A stretch of DNA of 64,000 bases, taken from positions 1-64,000 of the forward strand of contig NZ_MAOI01000085.1 in NCBI RefSeq assembly GCF_001884235.1, given 5' to 3'. The DNA is from Bacillus paramycoides. GTDB taxonomy: Bacteria; Bacillota; Bacilli; Bacillales; Bacillaceae_G. A program made the translations under genes and the position numbers. Positions 25,327 to 33,734 of the stretch are shown here, one piece after another (position 1 is the stretch's first letter; each line of letters starts with the position of its first letter). Under the pieces are notes generated by a model. It searched no databases and was not told the DNA's origin. It saw only the letters and a program-made list of their open reading frames with translations.

Positions 25327-26199
25327 ATGAAAAAAGTGCTGGTTCTAGGGGGAACAAGGTTTTTTGGTAAGCGATTAGTAGAAGCGCTTTTGCAAGCTGG
25401 ACATAATGTAACGATTGCTACGCGGGGAATTACCGAAGATTCCTTTGGGGATACGGTAAAAAGAATTGTAGTAGATAGAGAAGACGAAAAGTTATTGGAA
25501 GAGCGTTTAGAAGGTAAAAGCTATGATGTTGTATACGATAATTTATGCTATAGCTCGAATGCTGCGGAAGTTATATGTAAAGTATTACGTGATAGGGTGA
25601 AAAAATATGTTATGACATCCTCAATGGCAGTCTATGAGCCTACATTAAACTTGCAAGAAGAAGACTTTAATCCGTATGAATATTCGATTACGTATGGAGA
25701 TAGAGGGGATTTCACTTATAGTGAGGGGAAAAGATTAGCGGAAGCAGTGTTATTTCAACGGGCAACATTCCCTGTCGTTGCGGTACGCTTTCCCGTCGTT
25801 ATTGGAGAAAATGATTATACGAAGAGATTACAGTTTTACGTTGAAAATGTTGTGAAACAAGAGTCTATTGTTGTGGATCATTTAGATGGAAAGTTGTCGT
25901 TCATACATGAAAAAGAAGCTGGAGAGTTTTTAGCATGGTGCGGAATGGAAAGCATAGAAGGTCCAATTAACGCTTGCAGTAACGGAGTGATCTCTATGGG
26001 AGAAGTTATTCGTTTCATAGAAGAACATAGTGGGACAAAAGCTCTTATTCAAGAAGCAGGAGACAATATAGCACCTTATAATGAGGTGACTAATTGTACG
26101 TTACATAATAGAAAGGCTCGCGAATTAGGATTTCCGTTCCGAGAATTAAAATTAGAAATAAAAAATGTTTTACAGCATTACATAGATATACTGAAGTAA
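25327..26199 (+). CDS. NAD-dependent epimerase/reductase-like protein
   Basis: 290-aa Rossmann-fold protein of the extended SDR superfamily. The nucleotide-binding motif is GGTRFFG near the N-terminus. A YSEGKRLAE segment supplies the Tyr/Lys pair (YxxxK), and MTSSMAVY is the serine strand. The closest type is the isoflavone-reductase/NAD-epimerase-like proteins found singly in bacilli; the substrate is unknown. Four in-frame ATGs lie in 25312-25329; I took the last (25327), which starts at the conserved MKKVLVLGG and has GGGGATG as its ribosome site. Confidence 0.82.
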   Translation: MKKVLVLGGTRFFGKRLVEALLQAGHNVTIATRGITEDSFGDTVKRIVVDREDEKLLEERLEGKSYDVVYDNLCYSSNAAEVICKVLRDRVKKYVMTSSMAVYEPTLNLQEEDFNPYEYSITYGDRGDFTYSEGKRLAEAVLFQRATFPVVAVRFPVVIGENDYTKRLQFYVENVVKQESIVVDHLDGKLSFIHEKEAGEFLAWCGMESIEGPINACSNGVISMGEVIRFIEEHSGTKALIQEAGDNIAPYNEVTNCTLHNRKARELGFPFRELKLEIKNVLQHYIDILK

Positions 26200-26205
26200 T
26201 CATAA

Positions 26206-26231
26206 ATCCCCCGGTGGCAATCCGGGGGATT
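26206..26231. terminator. Hairpin between convergent genes, probable terminator
   Basis: ATCCCCCGG (26206-26214) pairs with CCGGGGGAT (26222-26230). The stem is strong but the T run is poor, so it may be a 3'-end stabiliser. Confidence 0.5.
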
Positions 26232-26287
26232 CTGGAGGATTTCGACAATACTAGTTTAACATTACCAAATTTACCTTATACGCACGA

Positions 26288-26914
26288 CTAATGTTTTTGT
26301 GATTGAATTGCTTGCAAATACTTTTCATTTACTCGGTCCCAGTTAACTGTATTCCACCAATTGGTGATAAATTCTGGGCGCCGATTTTGATATTTTAAAT
26401 AATAGGCATGTTCCCATACATCGATGACGAGTAATGGGATCTTTCCTTCTTGCAAAGGTGTGTCTTGATTTGGCGTACTCATAACAGCGAGTTCTTCACC
26501 ATCAAGAACAAGCCATCCATACCCACTCCCAAAACGACTAATGGCTGCTTTGGACAGTTGGTCTTTTAAGTTGTCAAAGGTATTGAAATAATAATCAATT
26601 ACTTTTGCAATGTCTCCATTAGGCTCGCCGCCACCTCGTGGGCTCATCACTTCCCAAAAAAGACTATGACAATAATGTCCACCACCGTTATTTCTTACGG
26701 CTGTAGCAATCTCTTTTGGCAAGGTGTTTAAATTACATAGTAACTCTTCTAACGATTTATTATGTAATTCGGTATAGCCCCCCAAAGCAGCATTTAAATT
26801 GTTTACATATGTCGCATGATGCTTGCCGTGATGAATGGCTAATGTGTCACCATCAATATATGGCTCTAGTTCATCATAATCATATGAAAGATTAGGCAAT
26901 TGGAATGAAGACAT
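26288..26914 (-). CDS. sodA2: Fe/Mn superoxide dismutase
   Basis: 208-aa superoxide dismutase of the Fe/Mn family, cytosolic, converting superoxide to oxygen and hydrogen peroxide. Metal ligands are visible: His in AIHHGKHHATYVNNLN, His in GGGHYCHSLFW, and the Asp/His of DVWEHAYYLKYQNRRPEF. The position beside nos matches sodA2 of B. anthracis, one of its Mn-type enzymes. Minus-strand start at 26914 with GGAGGTAAT upstream. It is divergent from nos with 217 bp between the start codons. Confidence 0.93.
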   Translation of the reverse strand: MSSFQLPNLSYDYDELEPYIDGDTLAIHHGKHHATYVNNLNAALGGYTELHNKSLEELLCNLNTLPKEIATAVRNNGGGHYCHSLFWEVMSPRGGGEPNGDIAKVIDYYFNTFDNLKDQLSKAAISRFGSGYGWLVLDGEELAVMSTPNQDTPLQEGKIPLLVIDVWEHAYYLKYQNRRPEFITNWWNTVNWDRVNEKYLQAIQSQKH

Positions 26915-27015
26915 GATATTACCTCCTTTCCACTCAAAAAGTTGGTCTTGGTAAAAACATTTTACCTAAGTCAAAAATACACTTGTTTATTCCGAAAGTC
27001 AACAACAATTCTAAT

Positions 27016-27030
27016 AATTTTCTGAAAAAT
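27016..27030. promoter_or_regulatory. Candidate CodY box between sodA2 and nos
   Basis: AATTTTCTGAAAAAT matches the CodY consensus AATTTTCWGAAAATT at 14 of 15 positions. It is 32 bp upstream of the nos -35 element and about 100 bp upstream of the sodA2 start. Confidence 0.6.
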
Positions 27031-27061
27031 ATTACGATAAAAGTAACACTTTTGATTTCGT

Positions 27062-27090
27062 TTGTGACTCTTATCCTTTTTGCTTATACT
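27062..27090 (+). promoter_or_regulatory. Candidate sigma-A promoter of nos
   Basis: TTGTGA (27062-27067), a 17-bp spacer and TATACT (27085-27090), 42 bp upstream of the start codon. A short inverted repeat, AAAAGT-AAC-ACTTTT (27039-27053), sits just upstream of the -35 box. Confidence 0.6.
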
Positions 27091-27131
27091 GTAAAGTAGT
27101 AGTGTCTTGTTGAGATAGAAGGAGATTGTTT

Positions 27132-28202
27132 ATGAGTAAAACGAAACAATTAATAGAGGAAGCAAGTAATTTTATTAGGATTTGCTATAAAGAGCTTAAT
27201 AAAGAGCAATTAATAGAAGAGCGTATGAAAGAAATTTTAATAGAGATAGAAAAGACCGGAACGTATGAGCATACATTTGAAGAACTTGTTCATGGATCAC
27301 GAATGGCATGGCGCAATAGTAATAGATGTATCGGAAGACTATTTTGGAATAAGATGCACATATTAGATGCGCGTGAAGTAAATGATGAGGAAGGTGTATA
27401 TAATGCATTAATTCATCATATTAAATATGCGACGAATGATGGAAAAGTTAAACCGACAATTACAATTTTTAAGCAATATCAAGGTGAAGAAAATAATATT
27501 CGGATTTATAATCATCAATTAATTCGATATGCAGGATATAAGACGGAAATGGGGGTAATTGGTGATTCTCACTCCGCTGCATTTACTGATTTATGTCAGG
27601 AGCTTGGTTGGCAAGGCGAAGGTACACATTTTGATGTATTACCACTTGTATTTTCTATTGATGGAAAAGAGCCTGTATATAAAGAAATCCCGAAAAAAGA
27701 AGTGAAAGAGGTACCAATTGAACATCCAGAGTACCCAATTTCATCTTTAGGAGTGAAATGGTATGGAGTACCGATGATTTCAGATATGCGTTTAGAGATT
27801 GGTGGTATTTCTTATACAGCAGCTCCATTTAATGGGTGGTATATGGGAACTGAGATTGGTGCTCGTAACTTAGCGGACCATGATCGTTATAATTTACTTC
27901 CGGCAGTTGCGGAGATGATGAATTTAGATACTTCGAGAAATAGTACGTTATGGAAAGATAAGGCACTGATTGAGTTGAATATTGCGGTGTTACATTCCTT
28001 TAAAAAACAAGGAGTTAGTATTGTAGATCACCATACTGCTGCACAACAATTTCAACAGTTTGAAAAGCAGGAAGCTGCTTGTGGCCGAGTTGTTACGGGA
28101 AATTGGGTATGGTTAATCCCTCCGTTATCCCCTGCTACAACTCATATTTATCATAAACCTTATCCAAATGATGTTCTTACACCGAATTTCTTTCATAAAT
28201 AA
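27132..28202 (+). CDS. nos: Nitric oxide synthase oxygenase (bacterial NOS)
   Basis: 356-aa oxygenase-only nitric oxide synthase making NO and citrulline from arginine. The proximal heme ligand is C66 in RNSNRCIGR, and the arginine site has the SAAFTD and GWYMGTEIGAR segments, the latter with the glutamate that binds the guanidinium group. No fused reductase is present, as usual in bacilli. Bacterial NOS protects against oxidative damage and some antibiotics and supports virulence of B. anthracis. The ATG at 27132 follows AAGGAGAT. The neighbouring sodA2 fits a joint role in redox defence. Confidence 0.96.
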   Translation: MSKTKQLIEEASNFIRICYKELNKEQLIEERMKEILIEIEKTGTYEHTFEELVHGSRMAWRNSNRCIGRLFWNKMHILDAREVNDEEGVYNALIHHIKYATNDGKVKPTITIFKQYQGEENNIRIYNHQLIRYAGYKTEMGVIGDSHSAAFTDLCQELGWQGEGTHFDVLPLVFSIDGKEPVYKEIPKKEVKEVPIEHPEYPISSLGVKWYGVPMISDMRLEIGGISYTAAPFNGWYMGTEIGARNLADHDRYNLLPAVAEMMNLDTSRNSTLWKDKALIELNIAVLHSFKKQGVSIVDHHTAAQQFQQFEKQEAACGRVVTGNWVWLIPPLSPATTHIYHKPYPNDVLTPNFFHK

Positions 28203-28206
28203 AGAA

Positions 28207-28241
28207 AAAGCATTGAACTAGAGTTGTTCAATGCTTCTTTG
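28207..28241 (+). terminator. Terminator of nos
   Basis: AAGCATTGAAC (28208-28218) pairs with GTTCAATGCTT (28225-28235), followed by CTTT. Confidence 0.8.
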
Positions 28242-28346
28242 TCGTCCAATATCACACGGGACTTCAAAATATACCCATTATTCTTGACGATTCCATTGTT
28301 ATTTTCCGATAATAAAACTAACTAAACAAAAAGGAATGAATCACAG

Positions 28347-30116
28347 ATGCTAAATTTAGTACTTATGATGATTGAACGCGTCGGGCTTATTGTTATTTTA
28401 GGATTTTTACTTTCTCATATTAAAACGTTCCGACGCCTTCTTCATAAACAGGATGGATATGTAGATAAGCTTAAGCTTATTTGTATTTTTTCGGTGTTTA
28501 CAATTGTAAGCAATTACACAGGGATTGAAATAGCAGGAAATACTATTATGAATGAAAATTGGCTACAAGGTGTTTCTTCATCTAGCACGATTGCGAATAC
28601 ACGAATCATGGGGGTTGGAATTAGTGGCTTGTTAGGTGGGCCTATCGTTGGAATTGGAGTAGGGTCTATTGCTGGCATTCATCGTTATATGCTTGGCGGA
28701 ACGACAGCGGCAAGTTGTGCAATTTCATCAATTTTAGCAGGAATTATAACAGGTTATATTGGATACATTTTCAAAAAATATAATCGTACAATTACCCCTA
28801 AATTTTCAGCGGCTTTAAGTGTTTTTATCGTTTCTTTAGAAATGATTATGATTTTATTAATTGTAGAGGATGGAATCAGTATTGTGAAAACAATTGCGAT
28901 CCCAATGATCCTTGTAAATAGTTTCGGAAGCTTTATTTTACTTTCTATGATACAGGCTATTTTGCGTCAAGAAGAGAATGCAAAAGCTCTGCAAACACAT
29001 AAAGTATTACGAATTGCTGATAAAACGTTGCCATATTTTCGCCAAGGGTTAACAGAAGAATCTTGCAAGCATGTGGCACAAATTATTCACCGCTTTACGG
29101 GAACAGATGCGGTATCCTTAACAGATACAGAGAAAATCTTAGCTCATGTTGGATTAGCATCAGATCATCATATTCCTTCACATAGTTTAATCACAGGTTT
29201 ATCAAAAGAAGTATTAAAAACAGGGAAAATAATGAAAGCGAAATCACGTGAGATTATTAATTGCCAACATGAAGGGTGTCCATTGCAAGCGGCAGTTGTC
29301 ATTCCATTAACTTCACATGGAAATACGATAGGAACATTAAAACTTTATTTTAAAACCCCTAATCAATTAAGTCGTGTTGAAGAAGAATTAGCGGAAGGAC
29401 TGGCGAAAATATTTTCCACACAGCTTGAGTTAGGTGAAGCTGAGTTACAAAGTAAGTTATTACAAGATGCTGAAATAAAGGCGCTGCAAGCACAAATTAA
29501 TCCGCACTTTTTATTTAATGCGATTAATACAGTATCAGCTTTATGCCGAACAGATGTAGAGAAAGCGAGAAAATTATTGCTACAGCTTAGCGTCTATTTC
29601 CGTTGTAATTTGCAAGGGGCACGTCAATTACTTATTCCATTAGAACAAGAGTTAAATCATGTACATGCATATTTATCGTTAGAGCAAGCAAGATTTCCGA
29701 ATAAGTATGAAGTAAAGATGTACATTGAAGAAGAATTAAAGACAACATTAGTTCCACCATTCGTGCTTCAGTTATTAGTTGAAAATGCATTGCGCCATGC
29801 TTTTCCAAAAAAGCAATCAGTATGCCAAGTTGAGGTACATGTGTTTGAAAAAGAGGGAATGGTTTACTTTGAGGTGAAGGATAATGGGCAAGGAATTGAG
29901 AACGAACGTCTAGAGCAATTAGGAAAAATGGTGGTTCCATCAAAGAAAGGGACTGGAACAGCTTTATATAATATTAATGAACGGCTTATCGGGTTATTTG
30001 GAAAAGAGACAATGCTTCAAATTGAAAGTGAATTGGAGCGAGGAACAAAGATCCTCTTTATAATTCCAAAAAAAGTAGGGGAGGAAAAAGCGAGTGTTAA
30101 AGGTATTAGTAGTTGA
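28347..30116 (+). CDS. lytS: Sensor histidine kinase LytS
   Basis: 589-aa membrane kinase. The N-terminus has the 5TM-5TMR_LYT region (residues about 1-205, many TM helices), then a GAF domain (about 220-355), the phosphoacceptor segment with the QINPHFLFNAINTVSAL motif, and an ATPase domain (DNGQGI, GTGTALYNINERL). In Staphylococcus and Bacillus LytS senses membrane potential or pyruvate and activates lrgAB-type genes through LytR. It overlaps lytR by 23 nt, and both lie upstream of lrgAB in one direction. Confidence 0.95.
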   Translation: MLNLVLMMIERVGLIVILGFLLSHIKTFRRLLHKQDGYVDKLKLICIFSVFTIVSNYTGIEIAGNTIMNENWLQGVSSSSTIANTRIMGVGISGLLGGPIVGIGVGSIAGIHRYMLGGTTAASCAISSILAGIITGYIGYIFKKYNRTITPKFSAALSVFIVSLEMIMILLIVEDGISIVKTIAIPMILVNSFGSFILLSMIQAILRQEENAKALQTHKVLRIADKTLPYFRQGLTEESCKHVAQIIHRFTGTDAVSLTDTEKILAHVGLASDHHIPSHSLITGLSKEVLKTGKIMKAKSREIINCQHEGCPLQAAVVIPLTSHGNTIGTLKLYFKTPNQLSRVEEELAEGLAKIFSTQLELGEAELQSKLLQDAEIKALQAQINPHFLFNAINTVSALCRTDVEKARKLLLQLSVYFRCNLQGARQLLIPLEQELNHVHAYLSLEQARFPNKYEVKMYIEEELKTTLVPPFVLQLLVENALRHAFPKKQSVCQVEVHVFEKEGMVYFEVKDNGQGIENERLEQLGKMVVPSKKGTGTALYNINERLIGLFGKETMLQIESELERGTKILFIIPKKVGEEKASVKGISS

Positions 30117-30834
30117 TGATGAAATGTTAGCACGGGATGAATTGAAATATTTATTAGAGCGAACGAAAGAAGTGGAGATAGTTGGCGAGGCTGATTGTGT
30201 AGAGGATGCTTTAGAAGAATTAATGAAAAACAAGCCAGACATAGTTTTTCTAGATATTCAACTATCTGAGGATAACGGATTTGAGATCGCAAATATATTA
30301 AAGAAGATGAAAAATCCGCCTTCAATCGTGTTTGCAACTGCATATGATCAATATGCACTGCAAGCCTTTGAAGTAGATGCGTTAGATTACATTTTAAAGC
30401 CATTTGATGAAGAGCGTATTGTACAGACATTAAAGAAATATAAGAAACAAAAGCAAACAAAAATAGAAACAAAGCAAGATGCAAAGAGTATAGATGTAAC
30501 GACCGAGATGCATAAATTAGCACTACCAATTGAGGAATCAATTGTACTTGTTAATATTGAAGATATTATTTATGTAGGACTTGTAGATGGGAAAGTAACT
30601 GTAAAAACAATGAAAGAAACATATGTAACACATGATACACTTGTGATTTTGGAAAAGAAATTATCACAAACAATTTTTATGCGTGTTCATCGTAGTTTCA
30701 TTGCTAATATTAATCATATTTCTGAGATACAGCCGTGGTTTAATTCGACTTATAACTTAATTATGAAAGAGGGGTCTAAAGTCCCAGTTAGCCGTACATA
30801 TGCAAAAGAACTTAAAAAGCTGCTTCGCATTTAA
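30094..30834 (+). CDS. lytR: Response regulator LytR (LytTR family)
   Basis: 246-aa regulator: receiver domain with D8/D9, phosphoacceptor D54 in IVFLDIQLSED and the switch lysine in YILKPF, then a LytTR DNA-binding domain (about 145-245; MRVHRSFIANINHI and YNLIMKEGSKVPVSRTYAKEL). The start is GTG at 30094, with AGGGGAGGAAAA upstream inside the 3' end of lytS. In relatives it activates the adjacent lrgAB (pftAB-like) operon. Confidence 0.95.
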   Translation: MLKVLVVDDEMLARDELKYLLERTKEVEIVGEADCVEDALEELMKNKPDIVFLDIQLSEDNGFEIANILKKMKNPPSIVFATAYDQYALQAFEVDALDYILKPFDEERIVQTLKKYKKQKQTKIETKQDAKSIDVTTEMHKLALPIEESIVLVNIEDIIYVGLVDGKVTVKTMKETYVTHDTLVILEKKLSQTIFMRVHRSFIANINHISEIQPWFNSTYNLIMKEGSKVPVSRTYAKELKKLLRI

Positions 30835-30899
30835 GGAGCAGCTTTTGTATTTCACTCTATGATTTTTGTAACTGGTTGTATATATTTGACATTCCGTTA

Positions 30900-30913
30900 T
30901 GTAAACGCTTACT
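30900..30913. promoter_or_regulatory. Candidate CcpA cre site upstream of lrgA
   Basis: TGTAAACGCTTACT matches TGWAANCGNTNWCA at 13 of 14 positions. It lies 54 bp upstream of the lrgA start, in the expected promoter region. CcpA repression of LytSR-controlled lrgAB/pftAB-type genes is known in bacilli. Confidence 0.7.
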
Positions 30914-30966
30914 TAGTTGTTTATATCCTATACAATAAAGGTACCAAATCGAAAGAGGTGGCCAAA

Positions 30967-31398
30967 ATGAGCACAAAAAAAGTATATGGTTTTCTATCAC
31001 AAATATTTGTTTTTTCAGCTATTATGTTAGTTTCTAATATTATCTCAACACATTTACCAATTCCGATGCCTTCATCAGTAATCGGGTTAGTCATTTTATT
31101 TAGTCTATTATGTTTAAAGGTTATTAAATTGGAGCAAGTTGAATCACTCGGAACAGCTTTAACAGGTATTATCGGATTTCTTTTCGTCCCATCAGGTATA
31201 TCAGTTATTAACTCTCTTGGTGTAATGAGCCAATATTTTGTACAAATCATAACTGTAATCGTTGTCGCAACAATTATTTTACTTGCCGTAACAGGTTTAT
31301 TTGCACAATTGATTTTAGGTAAAGATGACAAAGAAACAAAAGATACAAAAGAATTGAAAGTAGTAAATAAAGGACGCAAGCAAGGGAAAGTTGCGTAA
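30967..31398 (+). CDS. lrgA: LrgA/CidA-family holin-like protein
   Basis: 143-aa membrane protein with four TM helices and the CidA/LrgA signature ([23 protein letters not shown]). The family was described as an antiholin affecting murein hydrolase release; the B. subtilis homologues PftAB take up pyruvate. The ATG at 30967 has AAAGAGGTGG upstream and gives the standard length; a longer in-frame start at 30859 has no ribosome site. The charged tail ([13 protein letters not shown]) is cytoplasmic. It is followed 37 nt later by lrgB. Confidence 0.93.
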   Translation: MSTKKVYGFLSQIFVFSAIMLVSNIISTHLPIPMPSSVIGLVILFSLLCLKVIKLEQVESLGTALTGIIGFLFVPSGISVINSLGVMSQYFVQIITVIVVATIILLAVTGLFAQLILGKDDKETKDTKELKVVNKGRKQGKVA

Positions 31399-31435
31399 CT
31401 ATTTTAGACCATTACATGGTTAGGAGGTAATGAAC

Positions 31436-32128
31436 ATGACAAGCACAATGACTCCATATTTCGGAATCGTCGTTTCATTAATTGCATACGGAATCGGAAC
31501 ACTTTTATTCAAGCACTCAAAAGGATTCTTCTTATTTACACCATTATTTGTAGCAATGGTATTAGGGATCGTCTTTTTAAAAGTAGGTAACTTTACTTTT
31601 GAGGAATACAATACTGGTGGGAAAATGATTAGTTTCTTCTTAGAGCCAGCAACAATTGCCTTTGCAATTCCGTTATATAAACAAGTTGATAAATTAAAAA
31701 AATATTGGTGGCAAATTTTATCGGCTATCGTGGTTGGATCTATTTGTTCAGTGGTTGTCGTGTTCATTGTCGCAAAAGCAATTGGCTTAGATACATCTGT
31801 AATGAATTCAATGTTACCACAGGCAGCGACAACAGCAATTGCATTACCAATATCTGAAAGTATTGGTGGTATTCCAGCAATTACATCGTTTGCAGTTATC
31901 TTTAACGCAGTTATCGTATACGCATTGGGAGCTTTATTCTTAAAAACATTTAGAGTGAAACACCCGATTGCTAAAGGGTTAGCACTTGGAACAGCAGGAC
32001 ATGCGTTAGGGGTTGCAGTAGGGATTGAAATGGGTGAAGTAGAAGCGGCTATGGCGAGTATCGCTGTGACAGTAGTTGGTGTTGTAACAGTGGTTGTCAT
32101 TCCGATGTTCATGCCATTCATTGGGTAA
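31436..32128 (+). CDS. lrgB: LrgB-family membrane protein
   Basis: 230-aa polytopic protein (about 6-7 TM) of the LrgB/CidB family, the partner of LrgA. Conserved features are [40 protein letters not shown] and [10 protein letters not shown]. The ATG at 31436 follows TAGGAGG by 8 nt; an ATG two codons earlier is too close to it. It closes the lytSR-lrgAB locus at a strong terminator. Confidence 0.95.
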   Translation: MTSTMTPYFGIVVSLIAYGIGTLLFKHSKGFFLFTPLFVAMVLGIVFLKVGNFTFEEYNTGGKMISFFLEPATIAFAIPLYKQVDKLKKYWWQILSAIVVGSICSVVVVFIVAKAIGLDTSVMNSMLPQAATTAIALPISESIGGIPAITSFAVIFNAVIVYALGALFLKTFRVKHPIAKGLALGTAGHALGVAVGIEMGEVEAAMASIAVTVVGVVTVVVIPMFMPFIG

Positions 32129-32150
32129 TAAAACTTACTTAAAAAATTAT

Positions 32151-32199
32151 AAAAGCAAGCTATTTGTAGGACGGATTTCTACTGATAGCTTGCTTTTTA
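32151..32199 (+). terminator. Terminator of lrgAB
   Basis: AAAAGCAAGCTAT (32151-32163) pairs with ATAGCTTGCTTTT (32185-32197) around a loop of about 21 nt. Confidence 0.8.
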
Positions 32200-32460
32200 T
32201 GTTACAGTAGTGGTAAGACCTATTTGTATTAGAATAAAAGTTTCCTTAAATATTCATTAATACTATGCATAATGCATTTTGAAATAGGTCATTGTATTGT
32301 AAAATAAGAAGTAACATAATATAGGACATATTAATGAGCAATTATAGAAGAGATAAATTGCTTGTAATACTAATATTAAGGATTAATTATAAGTAGGATA
32401 TAGAGAGAATATACTTATAAAAGTTTTACTTTATAGGACAGGAGAGAGTACTCGTCGATT
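32200..32460. other. A/T-rich intergenic region with no recognised feature
   Basis: It lies between the lrgAB terminator and the AI-2E-family gene. I see no coding frame or structured element, only the ribosome site CAGGAGAGAG about 12 nt before the next start. Confidence 0.5.
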
Positions 32461-33495
32461 ATGCAAATAAAAAACCTGTTTCAAAGCAAAGGATTTCAGA
32501 GGTTACTCGTATTAGTGCTACTTGCTCTCATATTGTATGGGCTGCAAAGTATGTTGAATTTAATTTTAATTACGTTTATGTTGACGTATTTAATGGATCG
32601 ATTTCAAAAGTTCATTTCTCGTAAATTAGATCATTTCATGCCAATTAACCGGAAAATTATTATAGCGTTTTTATATGTAACGTTAGTTGCCGGAATTGCC
32701 ATTACTCTCTTTAAATATTTACCGGTATTAACAATACAAATTTCACAACTAATTTATCAATTTAATGTATTTTTAAGAAATCCGCCAGATAGTGAATTAA
32801 TTAAATATGCAGTTAATGCTGTTAATCATATGGAGCTTTCTAAATATGTAGGGCAAGGCGTAGACATTTTGTATAAATCTATTACGAATGTTGGGAAATT
32901 TGGCCTTCAAGTTTTACTTTCTTTAATTTTAAGTTTATTTTTCTTACTTGAAAAGGCTCGTATTTTTGCCTTTACTGCGAAATTTAAAGAAAGCCGACTT
33001 GCAATTTTCTATACTGAGATTGAGTATTTCGGAAAGAAGTTTGCACGTTCATTCGGAAAAGTAATTGAAGCACAATTTTTAATTGCAATTGTTAACTGTA
33101 TTTTATCTGTTATTGCATTATGGATATTAGGATTTCCACAATTGCTAGGTTTAGCATTAATGATTTTCTTACTTGGTTTAATTCCAGTAGCAGGTGTTAT
33201 CATTTCGTTATTCCCACTCTGTATGATTGCTTACAATATCGGCGGTATTATGTATGTCGTTTATATTATAGTTATTGTAACGGTAATTCATGCGCTTGAG
33301 AGCTATGTATTAAATCCGAAGTTTATGTCACAAAAAACAAACTTACCAATCTTCTACACATTTATGGTATTAATTTTCTCTGAACATTTCTTAGGTGTAT
33401 GGGGATTAATTATCGGTATTCCAATCTTCATATTCTTATTAGATGTTTTAGACGTGACAAGTGATGAAAATGAGAAGGATTTTTCAGGAAAATAA
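32461..33495 (+). CDS. AI-2E family transporter-like membrane protein
   Basis: 344-aa protein of the AI-2E (UPF0118/PerM) family. It has about eight TM helices in the family pattern: an N-terminal pair, a soluble middle segment (about 95-145), a central block (QVLLSLILSLFFLLEKAR) and the conserved C-terminal LIPVAGVIISLFP and ESYVLNPKFM motifs. Members include exporters and Na+/H+ antiporters; actual AI-2 export is shown only for some, so the substrate is unassigned. Monocistronic. Confidence 0.86.
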   Translation: MQIKNLFQSKGFQRLLVLVLLALILYGLQSMLNLILITFMLTYLMDRFQKFISRKLDHFMPINRKIIIAFLYVTLVAGIAITLFKYLPVLTIQISQLIYQFNVFLRNPPDSELIKYAVNAVNHMELSKYVGQGVDILYKSITNVGKFGLQVLLSLILSLFFLLEKARIFAFTAKFKESRLAIFYTEIEYFGKKFARSFGKVIEAQFLIAIVNCILSVIALWILGFPQLLGLALMIFLLGLIPVAGVIISLFPLCMIAYNIGGIMYVVYIIVIVTVIHALESYVLNPKFMSQKTNLPIFYTFMVLIFSEHFLGVWGLIIGIPIFIFLLDVLDVTSDENEKDFSGK

Positions 33496-33500
33496 AGTAA

Positions 33501-33535
33501 AGAAAAAGCATCGATATTCGATGCTTTTTCTTTTA
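33501..33535 (+). terminator. Terminator of the AI-2E-family gene
   Basis: AGAAAAAGCATCGA (33501-33514) pairs with TCGATGCTTTTTCT (33518-33531), followed by TTT. Confidence 0.88.
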
Positions 33536-33536
33536 C

Positions 33537-33679
33537 CCCGCTATTTGCGGATAGTAAGACTCCCACCTCAAAATTTGGCGAATGCGAGGAAGTTAGGTGG
33601 GAGTCGGGCTACCGATTGGTGTGGGCTAATAATCAGTGGGGGATGGACAAAACCCCCACTGATTAAAGTTTCACTTTAT
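33537..33679 (+). repeat. Dispersed intergenic repeat, copy B (long, structured form)
   Basis: This copy shows three stems: CCGC/GCGG (33538-33550 region), GACTCCCACCT/AGGTGGGAGTC (33558-33604 region), and AATCAGTGGGGG/CCCCCACTGATT (33631-33664 region). It shares CCGATTGGTGTGGGCTAATA and GTTTCACTTTAT with copies A and C. The long perfect stems suggest that it folds as RNA. It lies between a terminator and msrAB, within 60 bp of the msrAB start. Confidence 0.82.
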
Positions 33680-33734
33680 AAATTATGGTACTTTATGACA
33701 TACTGTAAGAAGAATATACAATTGGGGTGAAATA

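Noticed and set aside
31420-32121. A 233-codon minus-strand frame opposite lrgB
   Set aside because: It is the antisense shadow of lrgB, which has a clear family match and ribosome site; the minus-strand translation is repetitive Thr/Ile/Ala without a start signal.
33461-33730. An 89-codon plus-strand frame across the repeat before msrAB
   Set aside because: It is formed by the end of the AI-2E-family gene, its terminator and repeat copy B; the translation shows no protein-like pattern.
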